From assembly GCA_001462345.1 (NCBI GenBank), contig LIUM01000040.1, positions 62,001 through 126,000 of the forward strand: a stretch of 64,000 nt of DNA, given 5' to 3'. Positions 32,470-41,638 of this stretch are shown here, piece after piece. Made by a program: the position numbers and the translations under genes. The stretch comes from Fibrobacteria bacterium AD312 (GTDB lineage: Bacteria > Fibrobacterota > Fibrobacteria > Fibrobacterales > Fibrobacteraceae). How positions within the stretch are numbered: the stretch's first letter is position 1; each line of letters opens with the position of its first letter. The notes beneath the pieces are model-generated. The model searched no databases. It was not told where the DNA came from and saw only the letters and a program-made list of their open reading frames with translations.

Positions 32470-34680
32470 TTACCGACCACGACGATCTATACGACGATCT
32501 ATACGACGATCTTCTCTTGAATTACTATTTAAGTTATTCTGCCTTTCGGAACGACGTTCATTGGATCGGTTTTCTGATCGATATTGATTGTCTCTTTCCA
32601 CTTGATTCTCTTCTTTTGCTTTGTTCGTTTCAAAGAGATTGATCTTGTTATTGTTTTGTGGTCGCTCTTCTCTTGGTTGGATATTTCTGGGTTGCACATC
32701 TCTTTGCCGATCCGTTCTTTTTCTTCTAGGAGTGACATTCTTCCATTGGTCTTGCCTTTGAGTGGTATTTTTTAATTCGACTCTAGAAGGGCGAGATGTA
32801 TTTCTAATGTTTTGTTTTTCGATTCTAGGTTGAAGATTCTTATGATTATTTCGGATCGGTTTACCTGATCTCGAATCAAAAAAAGTATTCCCTGTACGTT
32901 TGACTCCTTTTTCAGATCTTAAATACAGATTGTTCGATTTTCCAGCCATCTTGTAGCGAGGAGATTGAGCTACCTCTCGATAATCCACTCTCATTTTGCG
33001 TCTGGTTTTATTATAATAGCCACGACGATGATCTATATGAGAAGGTCTTGTGTAATAATAGCGATATCCTCGATGGCCCCAGAGCCCGCGATAATAACTT
33101 CTGTAGAAATAGTCATCATGAAGCCAATAATAGCCGCCATAAGAGAGACCGTAAGAAAAGCTCCAACCTGTTCGAGTGTTGTAAAAAGCTCCATAACCGA
33201 ATGTAACGGGATAAGGGTAATAGTAACTTCTATACCAAGGTCTATAATAATAACCAGAACCATAAAAAACGGTTCCACGATAGACATAGCTATGTAAGTA
33301 ACCAGAGTAGTATCCCACGATGACAATATCTGGCGTATAATCAAAGACATATACATATTTCACTCGATGAATCGGGTATTCGAGAGGAATATCATCGACC
33401 TCACTAGGTCTTCTAATGGATACAATCCAAGGGCCATTGGCATCTTTACTTTCATACCAAATTCCATTGTCACAACTGTAGAAAGTGCCATTGATGAGTA
33501 AGACATCTTTTTCTGTATTGATTGCATACAGCATTTCGGTGTCTTGAATTTTCTTAAATGTGGGCTTGCCATCGTAAGTGACTTGGTAGTTTGTAGAATG
33601 ACGATCAATTTCTGCCGTTTGAGGAATTTGAGTTTCTAGTACAGCCATTTTCGCTTCTTTAGTACCAGGAATATGGGCCAGAATATTACTTACAGGGGTA
33701 TCGTCACCAATATTATAAAAATCAACGGGTAGAGAATCAGGAGAAACAAATGTCCATTGATTGGATTGTAAGTCTGCCGATTTATACCAACGACCAGCCA
33801 AAAGAACAAAGTATTCTTGAGATGCAATGTTTAATAGGATATCGTTATCCGTATTTACCATATAGAGCAGTCCCGTGTTTTTTATGGGAGCAAATTCGGG
33901 ATTCCCATTAGAGGATAGAAGCTCCGAAGGGTCTGTTCGTACAATAAAGTTTGTGATTAATTGCGATGAGGAGTCTTCGACGGCGGAAGGATTTTTATTT
34001 TGTAAATCCACTAGCGAAGCAGGAATTTCTTTTGCAAATTGCCAGCCATTAAATAGATTTTCGGAGGTGTACCAGTACTTGCCTCCTTTTAAGTAGAGCT
34101 TGTTTGATTTTTTATCTTGTACAATTAAAAAAGGTGTATTGACGATATATTTTAAATTTGTATTTTCAATATCTTGAAAAATAGGATCCCCATTGATTAA
34201 AATAAGGGCTGTAGGGACTGTTGTAAATAAAATAGTTGGAGGGGTGTTGTTAATACCTGGCTCTGTTTTTGATTGATCGTATTCCACTGTGCTAAGTAAT
34301 TCATCTAGAGAGTATTCTAAATCCCATTTAGAAATATCATTTTCAATAAACTGATTAATTTGATCTACATCGCCTTCGTTCATCTCTGGAAATTGACTTG
34401 CCGTAATTTCAGCGTCAATTAAGGTGATTTTTCGCGTTTCAAGATCTGTTGAAATAGTGTTTTCAAACCAAACGGCACCAAAAATAGATTTTTGCCCTTC
34501 TTTTTCGATTAAAACGGTCGAGCGGCTTTCCATAAGATTATCGGAAAGAGTTTCAATTTCTGGTTGGTACACTTTAATTTTGCCAAGAGGCGTAATTATT
34601 TCTCTGGACCAAGTTTCAGACGTTTGTGCCGAAAGGATCGAGGCTCCAATAATACAGAAGATTAGAAGTAATTTTTTCAT
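32470..34680 (-). CDS. Secreted repeat protein with Tyr/Gly-rich core and Arg/Asn-rich tail, function unknown
   Basis: ATG at 34680 (GAGGG upstream) starts a signal peptide (MKKLLLIFCIIGASILSAQ). Residues about 20-140 form a first domain. Three repeats of about 95 residues follow, each with a pattern like P.LFTTVPTALILINGDPIF...LKYIVNT...YWYTSENLFNGWQF (about 145-445). A Tyr/Gly/Trp-rich segment (VYVFDYTPDIVIVGYYSGY, then GYYYRPWYRSYYYPYPVTFG) and a long basic, disordered Arg/Asn/Gln tail ending RRIDRRIDRRGR complete it. Similar proteins occur in other Gram-negative bacteria without a known role; surface or cell-wall association is a guess from the signal peptide and composition. The RNA-like composition of the tail could also bind polyanions. 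Confidence 0.8.
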   Translation of the reverse strand: MKKLLLIFCIIGASILSAQTSETWSREIITPLGKIKVYQPEIETLSDNLMESRSTVLIEKEGQKSIFGAVWFENTISTDLETRKITLIDAEITASQFPEMNEGDVDQINQFIENDISKWDLEYSLDELLSTVEYDQSKTEPGINNTPPTILFTTVPTALILINGDPIFQDIENTNLKYIVNTPFLIVQDKKSNKLYLKGGKYWYTSENLFNGWQFAKEIPASLVDLQNKNPSAVEDSSSQLITNFIVRTDPSELLSSNGNPEFAPIKNTGLLYMVNTDNDILLNIASQEYFVLLAGRWYKSADLQSNQWTFVSPDSLPVDFYNIGDDTPVSNILAHIPGTKEAKMAVLETQIPQTAEIDRHSTNYQVTYDGKPTFKKIQDTEMLYAINTEKDVLLINGTFYSCDNGIWYESKDANGPWIVSIRRPSEVDDIPLEYPIHRVKYVYVFDYTPDIVIVGYYSGYLHSYVYRGTVFYGSGYYYRPWYRSYYYPYPVTFGYGAFYNTRTGWSFSYGLSYGGYYWLHDDYFYRSYYRGLWGHRGYRYYYTRPSHIDHRRGYYNKTRRKMRVDYREVAQSPRYKMAGKSNNLYLRSEKGVKRTGNTFFDSRSGKPIRNNHKNLQPRIEKQNIRNTSRPSRVELKNTTQRQDQWKNVTPRRKRTDRQRDVQPRNIQPREERPQNNNKINLFETNKAKEENQVERDNQYRSENRSNERRSERQNNLNSNSREDRRIDRRIDRRGR
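32481..32513. repeat. 12-bp microsatellite-like tandem repeat in coding sequence
   Basis: GACGATCTATAC occurs at 32481-32492 and 32493-32504 and is followed by a partial copy from 32505. On the minus strand it encodes the repeated RRID of the C-terminal tail, so copy-number change would keep the frame. Confidence 0.85.
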
Positions 34681-34802
34681 AATACCCTCATTTAAAACCA
34701 TTTAATAAACTATGAATAGCTCATTAAGTAAATTACTTTTCTTTCCACTTAAAAAGTGTAATTTTTTTGTCAGGAAATCGAGTTTAGAAGACTAATTGTG
34801 AT

Positions 34803-35492
34803 TTAAAAAGAGAAGTTGGAGGGCTCTGTAATATCAAAATAAATGGAAAGGCTTTCTTCTTTCTCATTTTTACATTCAATAATATCAAGAACTCTTCCGC
34901 TCATGTTTGCCGTAAAATAAGTGGTAGGCAATAATTTAAAGTGATTTATTAGAGCCAAAGATTCTTTGGATTGAGAGAGCACAAAAGCGGTTGCAGGAGA
35001 CTTCCCATCACCTGAAACTTTAATGGACTGAATTAGCCTTTTATATAGAGCTTGATGAAAAGAGGGGTCCTTTCCATTCTTTTTCATTGCATAAATTTTA
35101 ATAAAATGAGTAGAAACATCAGTAAAGTCCATCTCTAGAATTTCATCCGCTATTTTTTCAATCTCATTAAAGTTCGTTTTAGTCATAGCCTTGCTTAGCT
35201 TTTTATCGAGAGCATCGGTGCTAAAAAGGCGTATGCTCTTACGATAGGCGAGGTAAGAAAAACGGAAACGAGTCATGTCAATAGAATCAAGAACAGTGGT
35301 GTCTTTTGCTTGTAATTTTTTAAGTGTTTCTGTATAAAAAGATGCATCGACTTTCGGGGGCGTAAACGTGGGCTTAAATTCAGCAATTTTTATAGAACTT
35401 TTGGCGAGCGGAGGAGGCGTTTTTAAGCTACCAGCACAAGCAGACAATATGAGAATAGCACATAAGGTTATTATTTTCGATTGAATTTTCAT
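34803..35492 (-). CDS. DUF4919-like lipoprotein
   Basis: ATG at 35492 (GGAG upstream) gives a lipoprotein signal MKIQSKIITLCAILILSACAG with lipobox LSAC. The mature part of about 210 residues is helical, with FYTETLKKLQAKDTTV, MTRFRFSYLAYRKSIRLF and a C-terminal SGDGKSPATAFVLSQSKESLALI and RVLDIIECKNEKEESLSIYFDI. The order resembles DUF4919 proteins of Bacteroidetes (TPR-like, exported). The role is unknown. It lies upstream of the secreted repeat protein gene on the same strand, 122 bp apart. Confidence 0.72.
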   Translation of the reverse strand: MKIQSKIITLCAILILSACAGSLKTPPPLAKSSIKIAEFKPTFTPPKVDASFYTETLKKLQAKDTTVLDSIDMTRFRFSYLAYRKSIRLFSTDALDKKLSKAMTKTNFNEIEKIADEILEMDFTDVSTHFIKIYAMKKNGKDPSFHQALYKRLIQSIKVSGDGKSPATAFVLSQSKESLALINHFKLLPTTYFTANMSGRVLDIIECKNEKEESLSIYFDITEPSNFSF

Positions 35493-35772
35493 TTTATTCT
35501 CCGTTCTATACAAGCTGTAAAAATAATAAGTTCTAATCTTCTCATCAAAGAATTTATAAAAGAAACCCTATTTTAAGGAGGCTTTTGAAAAAACATGTTG
35601 GGGAATTTGGGGGTTTGGATCGTGGAATCATTGAATAAGAGGGTGAATTATACAAAGGCTTACCAATACGAAAAAAAATCAAATTATTATTGTTGTATTT
35701 TTTTTAAAGAAGTTAAATTATACTTTGATTTTGCTTTTTTATTGGCTATTTTCAAAAAAAAAGAGGAATTTT

Positions 35773-37161
35773 TTGCAAGAATTAGGTTCTGAAAATACAT
35801 CACTCACTTCCAGGCAAATGGAAATTTTGGAGTATATTGCCAAAGGCTGTACCAATGCTGAAATTGCACGATTTTTGGGTTTATCAGATAATACAGTTAA
35901 AGTTCATGTGGCTCGACTTTTTTCTGCATTAAATGTATCGAATCGAACGGAAGCAGCTCTTTGTTTTCAGAAATCAAAAGAATTTCAAATTCAAGATGGA
36001 ATGATCAATTCGATTGTGATCATTGTGAGTGATTTCAAAAGTAATACGCTTCCATTAGATACTTTAAAAAGGATGAAAGATACAGTGGTCTCTCTTTTAT
36101 CCCTAAAGACTTTTGTCGACGTCGTCTTAGAATACAATCTAGATCAAGTCGAATCCAATTCAAGAGATTTTATTCTTTTGCGGACGGAAGTCGAAAAAAC
36201 GGGTGCCTCGTTTGATCTCAATATTTACATTGATGATTATAAAAATAAAGCCTCCATTTGGAGTCAAAGTCTTTCCAACAGCTTTTTTTCTGGAAAACAC
36301 GTCGAAGATTGGGGGGCACAAGCCATTTCTGCCACGATGTTTCGAGCCTTGATTACCCAAATTAATCTTACAGAGTCAGAAAAACTTTCTTTTCAAGATA
36401 ATAAGTCGAGTAGCATTTTATTTGGTTTAAGGATGATTGAAATCCGGAGCCAAGAATCTGTACAAAAAGCTCAGCTTATTTTTTCTGGTTTATTAAAACA
36501 AAACCCACATAATATTTTCGCCTTATATGGGTTAGCGGCCACAGAGTATCTCAGTTTAATGCATCGTTTTACTAAAGATGCCGAACAAGCCAAAGGGTCT
36601 TTTTTTCAATGTTGCCAAACATTAAAGAACCTCTCCCAATCGAATGCTCAATCTTGGTATATACAGGCTGTGGGCCAAATGATGATTGGGGATATTCCTG
36701 GAGCGATTCTCTTACTTAAGAATGCCATTCGCATCGATCCGTCTCTTCAAATGGTGTACACTCTACTAGGGCAGTTATATTGCTTTACGGGAGAATATCA
36801 GAAGGGTTATGATTATATGGACTATGGCTTCTCATTATGCCCTGAATTCCGTTATTCTGGTAATAATCTTGTGATTATGAGTATTCTTCTATTTGGATTA
36901 GAGCGCTATCCAGAGGCAGCGGCTGTATTAGAGGAAAGTTTTTATTTGCAAACAAATTCTTGGATTAATCGGGGAATCTATTTGGCGTCTCTTTTCCACA
37001 TGGGGCAAGTGAATAAGGCAAAAAAAGAAGTCAAATATTTACAGAAAATGATAGATGAAGCCAATCCGTTTACGATTCGAAATTCATTGAACTTATTAAA
37101 TGCTTCAATGAAAAAACGAGTAGAAGACTCTTTATCTGGTTTGCAGATTACTATTCCATAA
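35773..37161 (+). CDS. Regulator with N-terminal LuxR-type HTH and C-terminal TPR domain
   Basis: TTG at 35773, preceded by GAGGAA, starts MQELGSENTSLTSRQMEIL; the frame extends upstream to ATG 35725 but that part encodes a Phe/Lys-rich stretch. The LuxR/GerE HTH occupies residues about 8-70 (LTSRQMEILEYIAKGCTNAEIARFLGLSDNTVKVHVARLF). It is at the N-terminus, whereas in most response regulators it is at the C-terminus. Residues about 220-450 form TPR repeats (IFALYGLAATEYL, SWYIQAVGQMMIGDIPGAILLLKNAIRIDPS, VYTLLGQLYCFTGEYQKGYDY). No receiver or sensor domain is visible. It is a paralogue of the 54044-55381 gene. Target genes are unknown; the large gene at 37270 is directly downstream. Confidence 0.83.
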   Translation: MQELGSENTSLTSRQMEILEYIAKGCTNAEIARFLGLSDNTVKVHVARLFSALNVSNRTEAALCFQKSKEFQIQDGMINSIVIIVSDFKSNTLPLDTLKRMKDTVVSLLSLKTFVDVVLEYNLDQVESNSRDFILLRTEVEKTGASFDLNIYIDDYKNKASIWSQSLSNSFFSGKHVEDWGAQAISATMFRALITQINLTESEKLSFQDNKSSSILFGLRMIEIRSQESVQKAQLIFSGLLKQNPHNIFALYGLAATEYLSLMHRFTKDAEQAKGSFFQCCQTLKNLSQSNAQSWYIQAVGQMMIGDIPGAILLLKNAIRIDPSLQMVYTLLGQLYCFTGEYQKGYDYMDYGFSLCPEFRYSGNNLVIMSILLFGLERYPEAAAVLEESFYLQTNSWINRGIYLASLFHMGQVNKAKKEVKYLQKMIDEANPFTIRNSLNLLNASMKKRVEDSLSGLQITIP

Positions 37162-37269
37162 AAAAAGTTGATAGACGGGGTGTTTTATTAATAGTTTATT
37201 TGAATAAATAAACTTGATTTTTTATGCTAGGAGAGAAAGCTTTCTTTCGATGGTTAAACGCTTTATTAA

Positions 37270-39348
37270 ATGGACTATATAATTATGAAATATCATTATC
37301 GTATTTATAGAACTTTGATGGAAAATATTCGCTTGAAGAATGAAACGTTAGAAAAATATCCTTCTTATGTCACAGAAGTGACGGTCTTTGATGAAAGAGA
37401 AACAGGAGCTCAAGGTGTTGAATTCTGGATTTCATCTTCAGATAATATGGATGTTGAAATCAATGGAAAGATGTTTTTTTTAAGCCCATCTCAACCCGTT
37501 TTAATTAAAGCAAATGCTTTAGGTCAGATTTTTATTGTAGGCGAAACAAATTCATTATCATTCCCTGAGATTATTATACGACAAACAGAAGAAGAGGAGT
37601 GCATTCATATTCATCCATCAGGGCCAATATATAAAAAGTTGTCTTCTTTAGAAAAAAAATGTTGTTTGAATGCAAAAAAAAGAAATGGAGATTATTTGAT
37701 CCCCTCTTTTTATAACAATGAAACAACGCATAATTCTCTTTGTAAAAGCATCAAGCATTTATTCCATTTTCCATCTTCTTCAGAAATGATATATCCTGCA
37801 TTTCATTTAGTAAAAGAATCAGGTACTCTTGTTTATAAAGAATGGAGTGATAAAGATTTATCTCTTTATAAAGAGGAATTAAAAGTTAAGGAGTCTGTTC
37901 AATATGGACGGGTTACTGATTTTAGAGAAGCAATTAATAAAAAAGTAGTTAAGATAGAGGAGGTGGTTTTTGAGAAGAATTTTGGGCTTTATTTCCTTTA
38001 TGGAGTCAAAGAAAAACAATATGTTTATGTTGTTAATGAGTTTACAGAATCTTCTATTTTAGATATTGTAGAGATTTTATTTAGCTTAGTCGATGTTTAC
38101 TTTAATGATTTATTTGAGTGGCTAGGTTTTTTCGTCAATTCAAAAGAACTGTTTGAAACGACACAAAAAATAGCCACTGAAATAAGAAAACAGCATTCTC
38201 TTTTTGAAGATTCTATTGAAACCAGTTTGATAGAGAACTCGCCTCAGGGCGTTAATTATTTATGGGAAACAAATAAAATCTTTACTCAGATGATAAATAA
38301 TTTAGATCCTAATTTTTCTATTTCAGAAACATTAAATGCGTCTGGCTATATAAAAACAGAAGATATGGGTCATTATGAATTTTTAAGTCGTAATTTTTTG
38401 TGGCAAGCCTTATTAAATTCAGAAGTGAAAATGGATTTTGATATAGAATCATCCATATTAAAAAAAGATTATATAGAGAAGTGGGATGATTTTATTTTAG
38501 AATTGAGAAAGACTGTTCAAGAAATTCAAAACACAGCCGATTTTCAATCGTCGATGGAATATTTTTCCAATTTATTTCAGAATCCAGAGCACTTTTTTTC
38601 ATATGTCATGAGTGGCTTATTAAAAGTTATGCAAACACTATCCTTTATCTCATTAGAAGTAATAAATGTGGGGTCTCCCAAAATTTTAAAAGACATTAAA
38701 AAGCTCATTGTTCTTATCGAATCTATATTAGAGAATGAAGTGCCCATTCCATTGCTAACGGCTTATTATTCTGAGATTAGTGGCGGCAAAAAACTGACCT
38801 GGTTTGATCTTCCTGCGTTTACGGCAGCGATTCCTCTATGTTCATTAAAAGAAAATTCAAAAGAATCCAAAGAGCAGGCTTTTAGAATTATTTCTGGCCA
38901 CCAGTATCTGGCGTTGTCAGTAAAATCTAATATTTTCCCACTACTTGAGATGACCTATAAAAGTGGTTTTTTATTCCCTTTATCCTCTTCAATAGAAACA
39001 ATCTCTGATTCCGAAAAGAAGTACAGAACGAGTATTGCATTTGACTTAATCATAAATGGATTGGGAGGCTTATTGCCTATGGATTCAGATCTTAAATACC
39101 AAAGTCAGATAACGGCCATTTGTGTGTCGTTAGCAACGAGTCTTTATCAGATAAAAGATATTACAAACAATGAAGCTTCAGAATACCTTTTTTATATAAT
39201 TCCGCAATTAGCAGGTGCTTTTAAAATCGGTTATTTAAAAGAATTAGAATCCTCTTCGAAATCAGAATCAAAAAAGTTTCCTATTTTAGCAGATGCTGCT
39301 GGTGCTACAGGCCTTTCTGCATGCATAAAAAGCAATGGATTTATCTAA
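37270..39348 (+). CDS. Large protein of unknown function with possible N-terminal Ig-like segment
   Basis: The 692-residue product has no signal peptide and no long membrane segment. Residues about 34-95 (VTEVTVFDERETGAQGVEFWISSS, VEINGKMFFLSPSQPVLIKA) look like a beta-sandwich (Ig-like) repeat. The rest is mainly helical, with several Cys (EKKCCLNAKKRNG) and acidic stretches. ATG at 37270 and at 37285 are both possible. It lies 108 bp after the LuxR-TPR gene and may be its target. I do not recognise a family. The base composition does not differ obviously from neighbours. Confidence 0.7.
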   Translation: MDYIIMKYHYRIYRTLMENIRLKNETLEKYPSYVTEVTVFDERETGAQGVEFWISSSDNMDVEINGKMFFLSPSQPVLIKANALGQIFIVGETNSLSFPEIIIRQTEEEECIHIHPSGPIYKKLSSLEKKCCLNAKKRNGDYLIPSFYNNETTHNSLCKSIKHLFHFPSSSEMIYPAFHLVKESGTLVYKEWSDKDLSLYKEELKVKESVQYGRVTDFREAINKKVVKIEEVVFEKNFGLYFLYGVKEKQYVYVVNEFTESSILDIVEILFSLVDVYFNDLFEWLGFFVNSKELFETTQKIATEIRKQHSLFEDSIETSLIENSPQGVNYLWETNKIFTQMINNLDPNFSISETLNASGYIKTEDMGHYEFLSRNFLWQALLNSEVKMDFDIESSILKKDYIEKWDDFILELRKTVQEIQNTADFQSSMEYFSNLFQNPEHFFSYVMSGLLKVMQTLSFISLEVINVGSPKILKDIKKLIVLIESILENEVPIPLLTAYYSEISGGKKLTWFDLPAFTAAIPLCSLKENSKESKEQAFRIISGHQYLALSVKSNIFPLLEMTYKSGFLFPLSSSIETISDSEKKYRTSIAFDLIINGLGGLLPMDSDLKYQSQITAICVSLATSLYQIKDITNNEASEYLFYIIPQLAGAFKIGYLKELESSSKSESKKFPILADAAGATGLSACIKSNGFI

Positions 39349-39457
39349 GTTTGCTCACATTTTTGAATAAAGAATAATTGTGTTGTTATTTAAAACTGGT
39401 TGAAATGTCCTTATTTTTATCATAAAATAGCCAATTATATGTTATTTTTAATAAATA

Positions 39458-39487
39458 ATCGCTCTCTTTTTTGAGAGGGTTTTTTGT
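39458..39487 (+). terminator. Weak rho-independent terminator after the 37270 gene
   Basis: CTCTC (39462-39466) pairs with GAGAG (39473-39477) across a T loop, followed by GGGTTTTTTG. The stem is short but the T-run is good. Confidence 0.5.
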
Positions 39488-39571
39488 TTTATGAGGGTTT
39501 TTCTTTTTAGTCAAATCGGTTAATTTATAGAAATGAACAATTCATTTCAACTACAATCAAGGAAGGACATC

Positions 39572-40669
39572 ATGAAAACCTCAATAACAAAAATAACAGC
39601 ACTTAGTGTATTTGCCATTAGTGCGATGCTTTTATCAGCTTGTTCTGAAGAAGCTTCAAATCCTGCAAGTAATGAAGTTTCAGTTGAAGAAGGATTCCTT
39701 TTAGAAGGAGTTGCAGCAACAGGTTATGCTGCTTCAGCGAAGAAGTTCTACGTTAATAATAATGCCGGTGAACGTATTTGTGAAGGAGAAACAAATGAAG
39801 CCGGAGAATACCAATGTTCTTTTGCAAATGAAAAAGCAAATTGGCCGCTTGACGTTGTTGTCGAATTAGAAGAATCCGATATTAAAGCAATAGTGCCTGA
39901 TCCAGGTGAGGGCAAGAAAAAAATGATTGCTCATGTCAATCAAATGACCAATTTATTTGCTAAAAAGGCAGAAGAAAAATTGGAACGAAAAGAAATGACT
40001 CGATCAAGCTTAGATTCAGTCAATCAAGAATGTACTCAAAAACTATTAGGAGATAATGTTCAAGCAGATGTTTTTGTTCGACAAGAGTCTTTTAAAGCCG
40101 CTCAAAAAGGAAATCTTTCTGCTGAATCTAGTCTTGAAGATATGGTTTTACATACCATGGGTGAAATCGCAGAACGTCATCAGCAACAGCTGGAAACTTT
40201 TATTGCTGAAGAACATGAAGCTCAATCTCGCCTAATGCAACAAGACCAAGAATTTAATTCGTATTTAGCAGGTAACTTAGTTGACTTTGCTGTTACGGAT
40301 GAAAATATTCAGCAATCTTTCCAAAAAATGTATGGTGTGAATCTCGATGAATCGAATACGGCATCAGCACAAATGATTCAATTAAAAAATAGGTATCAAG
40401 AAATCTTGACTGAAACCCCTGAGTGCAATCAAGAAAATGCAGGGACTTATGCTAGAGAAATGTTATACTTAAATGAAGAAGCAAAGCGTCTTCAAGGAGT
40501 TGAATCTAAAACAGAATATGAAAACGCAAAAATGACTGCTGTGAATAAATCTCTTCAAACGATGGAACAAACAATGAATCAATGGCAAAAGGATTCAACC
40601 TGCTCTGATACAACAGAAAACGTAGAAATCCCAGCTGTCCCAAGACAACAACAGGGAAGCCGAGAATAA
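39572..40669 (+). CDS. Lipoprotein with GVAATGYA motif, paralogue of 41635-42951
   Basis: ATG at 39572 (GGAAGGA upstream) yields a lipoprotein signal peptide with lipobox LLSAC. After a short linker, residues 40-105 carry LLEGVAATGYAASAKKFYV and CEGETNEAGEYQC, a small beta-rich segment like a carboxypeptidase-regulatory-like or Ig fold. The rest is helical and rich in Gln/Glu. The same EGVxATGYA block and the same downstream order (HxxGE, EIAERH / EVAHRS) occur in the lipoprotein at 41635, so the two are diverged paralogues flanking a TIGR02147 regulator. Function unknown; outer-membrane or periplasmic location. Confidence 0.78.
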   Translation: MKTSITKITALSVFAISAMLLSACSEEASNPASNEVSVEEGFLLEGVAATGYAASAKKFYVNNNAGERICEGETNEAGEYQCSFANEKANWPLDVVVELEESDIKAIVPDPGEGKKKMIAHVNQMTNLFAKKAEEKLERKEMTRSSLDSVNQECTQKLLGDNVQADVFVRQESFKAAQKGNLSAESSLEDMVLHTMGEIAERHQQQLETFIAEEHEAQSRLMQQDQEFNSYLAGNLVDFAVTDENIQQSFQKMYGVNLDESNTASAQMIQLKNRYQEILTETPECNQENAGTYAREMLYLNEEAKRLQGVESKTEYENAKMTAVNKSLQTMEQTMNQWQKDSTCSDTTENVEIPAVPRQQQGSRE

Positions 40670-40687
40670 CAGATTGTTATGATATAT

Positions 40688-40722
40688 TTCCCTTTTGAGT
40701 TTTTTAGCTCAAAAGGGTTTAC
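40688..40722 (+). terminator. Probable terminator after the 39572 lipoprotein gene
   Basis: CCCTTTTGAG (40690-40699) pairs perfectly with CTCAAAAGGG (40708-40717) around an 8-nt loop. The following T tract is short (TTTAC), so it may be only partially effective. Confidence 0.6.
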
Positions 40723-40771
40723 TTGCATAAAAGTCATCTGAATACTAATTTAAAAAAAGTAGATTTATATT

Positions 40772-41638
40772 ATGTCATTAAAGACTACAAAAATATTTAA
40801 TTATACCGATTTTTTAAGTTTCTTAAAAGATGCTTTTCAGGAATTAAAAGAAAAAGATTCCAAGTTTTCTCAACGTTATATTGTAAATCGTTTAGGAATT
40901 AATTCTACAGGTTGGTTAGCGGATCTTTTTTCTGGTAGAAGACTTTTACCGCGTAAACATTTAGTCAAGTTTTCTTCTTTATTAGAATTATCGGCACGAG
41001 AAGAACTTTATTTTGAAACTCTCGTAGAATACTCGCAAGGAAAAAGCTTACAAGAAAAAAATAGAGCCTATGAAAAACTTTTGACTTTTCATGAAATCCC
41101 AAGGGATGTTGTGGATAATGATCGGGCAGAATATTTTGACAAATGGTATTATCCTGCGATTCGAGAACTACTTTTGATTGCTCCATTTAGAGGTGATTAT
41201 ACATTATTAGCTCGAAAATTAGTACCACCAATTACACAAAGTCAGGCGAAACAAGCGATTGAACTTCTTGAACGCTTAAAAATGATAAAGAAATTTGCGA
41301 ATGGAGAATATCGTCCTACAACAGAACACGTAAAAAAGAATAGTGTTTTTTCTTCAGTTCATTATTATAAATATGTTCGGTCTCAAATGGAATTAGGTTT
41401 AAGTGCACTAGATCATTTTCAAAAAGAAGAGCGGGATATATCTGCTGTAACTGTCTCTTTAAGCGAAGAAAGTTTCCAGACGGTGCAGGAAGATCTAAAA
41501 GCACTTCGTCAAAAAATGATCCAATTATCTGAAAATGACAATAAAAAATTTTGGGGTGCTCTTAAAAAAGATTCCCGTCGAATTTATCAAGGTGTTTTTG
41601 AAGTTTTTCCAGGTACAAAAATGGAAGGGGATAAATGA
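40772..41638 (+). CDS. TIGR02147-family (Fibrobacter-type) putative transcriptional regulator
   Basis: The 288-residue protein matches the TIGR02147 family first described as a paralogous family in Fibrobacter succinogenes: TKIFNYTDFLSFLKDAFQELKE, FSQRYIVNRLGINSTGWLADLFSGRR (HTH-like), KHLVKFSSLLELSAREELYFETLVEYSQ, and a C-terminal DUF4423-type region with FDKWYYPAIRELLLI. The helix-turn-helix-like N-terminus suggests DNA binding. The stop overlaps the start of the downstream lipoprotein (ATGATG), so the two are translationally coupled. It likely regulates one or both flanking lipoproteins. Confidence 0.82.
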   Translation: MSLKTTKIFNYTDFLSFLKDAFQELKEKDSKFSQRYIVNRLGINSTGWLADLFSGRRLLPRKHLVKFSSLLELSAREELYFETLVEYSQGKSLQEKNRAYEKLLTFHEIPRDVVDNDRAEYFDKWYYPAIRELLLIAPFRGDYTLLARKLVPPITQSQAKQAIELLERLKMIKKFANGEYRPTTEHVKKNSVFSSVHYYKYVRSQMELGLSALDHFQKEERDISAVTVSLSEESFQTVQEDLKALRQKMIQLSENDNKKFWGALKKDSRRIYQGVFEVFPGTKMEGDK

